From an uncultured Oceanobacillus sp. (GTDB lineage Bacteria; Bacillota; Bacilli; Bacillales; Amphibacillaceae), in contig CALKWU010000090.1 of assembly GCA_938004015.1 (NCBI GenBank), positions 1 through 23,451 of the forward strand: a DNA stretch of 23,451 nt. Reading direction: 5' to 3'. The notes below the pieces were generated by a model, which searched no databases, had not been told where the DNA came from, and saw only the letters and a list, made by a program, of their open reading frames with translations. The position numbers and the translations under genes are program-made. Below, one piece after another: positions 22,838-23,451 of the stretch; position 1 is the stretch's first letter, and every line of letters begins with the position of its first letter.

Positions 22838-23437
22838 TCAATCATCGTTTTCTTCCACCGGATAGGCGTAAATGATATAACGATCCGGTGCATAGCCGAT
22901 GTAATTGAACGGGTAACATGTCGTAACAGTCAACACTTCTTCTCCATGGGGAACGATGATCGTCCTGTCATCCGCAGATACGATTTTCGTTTCTGTAATT
23001 TCATAAGTGAAATCCCCATACTCCATTTGAATGACCAGGTGGTCGCCGATTTCCAACTCACCCATCCGCCGGAAAACTGTATCCCGATGACCGGACAAGA
23101 CGATTTGCTCGTTTTGCAATGGATAGGCAGTACCGCGGTAATGCCCGACCCCACGCGCCAGTTCATCTTCATGGGTACCCTCGATGATCGGCAAGTCCGC
23201 GTCCAATTTTGGAATATGTAGCACACCCGCCGTTTCTCCAATATCCGGATCGAAATCCGCCGCTATAGCGAATGGATCGAAATCTTCCGCAGTCTGTTTC
23301 GTTTCCCGTTCGGCAATCAATGCTTGTGCCTCCGCCGTGGCCTCTTTTTGTGCGCTGTTCGTCGTGTACCATTGAAAGCCTCCGAAAGCCAATAAACCGA
23401 CCCCAAGGATCATCAATACGTACGACAGAAGTCTCAT
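22838..23437 (-). CDS. srtD: Class D sortase
   Basis: A 199-residue sortase with one N-terminal membrane helix (about residues 4-25), then a charged linker and the catalytic barrel from about 68. The catalytic triad is visible: His117 in SGHRDTVFRRM, Cys174 in VTTCYPFNYIG, and Arg186 in APDRYIIYA. The length and the T-C-Y-P-F motif fit class D, as in B. subtilis YhcS (SrtD), which joins LPxTx-type surface proteins to the wall. ATG 23437 is chosen because GAGGTGG lies close upstream; a GTG at 23446 would sit inside that site. The gene upstream, beyond the window edge, could be its substrate, as is common for this class. Confidence 0.94.
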   Translation of the reverse strand: MRLLSYVLMILGVGLLAFGGFQWYTTNSAQKEATAEAQALIAERETKQTAEDFDPFAIAADFDPDIGETAGVLHIPKLDADLPIIEGTHEDELARGVGHYRGTAYPLQNEQIVLSGHRDTVFRRMGELEIGDHLVIQMEYGDFTYEITETKIVSADDRTIIVPHGEEVLTVTTCYPFNYIGYAPDRYIIYAYPVEENDD

Positions 23438-23451
23438 GAACGCCACCTCAA

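Overview
The window is about 23.5 kb of chromosome from a moderately low-GC Firmicute, most likely a Bacillaceae member. The evidence is strong AGGAGG-type ribosome binding sites with ATG, GTG and TTG starts, sigma-A promoters, an S-box SAM riboswitch ahead of metNIQ, an IDEAL-domain protein, a class D sortase, an LCP wall-assembly protein and a lipoprotein PBP3-like transpeptidase. I see no tRNA, rRNA, CRISPR array, prophage or intact insertion sequence. I cannot name the genus.

Left part (1-5873). The 3' end of a large heptad-repeat membrane-associated protein closes on a strong terminator. It is followed by a small two-helix protein and the decayed C-terminal half of a UgtP/MurG-like glycosyltransferase. 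On the minus strand lies a clear methionine-uptake operon: promoter, SAM riboswitch with terminator, metN, metI, metQ and an M20D-type amidohydrolase. The last gene suggests that imported or conjugated methionine derivatives are hydrolysed under the same SAM control.

Middle (5800-10100). These are mostly single-gene units: an NADPH-dependent FMN reductase with a palindrome inside its promoter, a DUF454 membrane protein, an acetyl-CoA acetyltransferase, a YkuE-like membrane-anchored metallophosphoesterase, an overlooked 45-residue ORF and a flavodoxin. This stretch carries a family of GGGACAGACCC-type hairpin repeats, mostly at gene ends, where they act as terminators or even supply the last codons of genes.

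Chemotaxis block (10330-15020). A dCache chemoreceptor with an amino-acid-binding signature is followed by full-length cheA and cheW, ending in a terminator. CheY, CheB, CheR, CheC and CheD are not here, so the CheA P2 domain must serve a response regulator encoded elsewhere.

Right part (15150-23451). An MFS transporter is translationally coupled to a Cof-type HAD phosphatase. Then come a folate ECF S component (folT), a two-domain P-loop protein whose first P-loop has been erased, and an IDEAL-domain protein. A bidirectional terminator separates these from a minus-strand cell-envelope series: a class D sortase, an LCP-family wall-polymer transferase and a PBP3-like lipoprotein transpeptidase, each with its own terminator or promoter.

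Nothing here is obviously a new multi-gene system. The best candidates for a second look are the degenerate tandem P-loop protein, the dispersed hairpin repeat that has been absorbed into gene ends, the SAM-controlled M20 gene, and the decayed glycosyltransferase.
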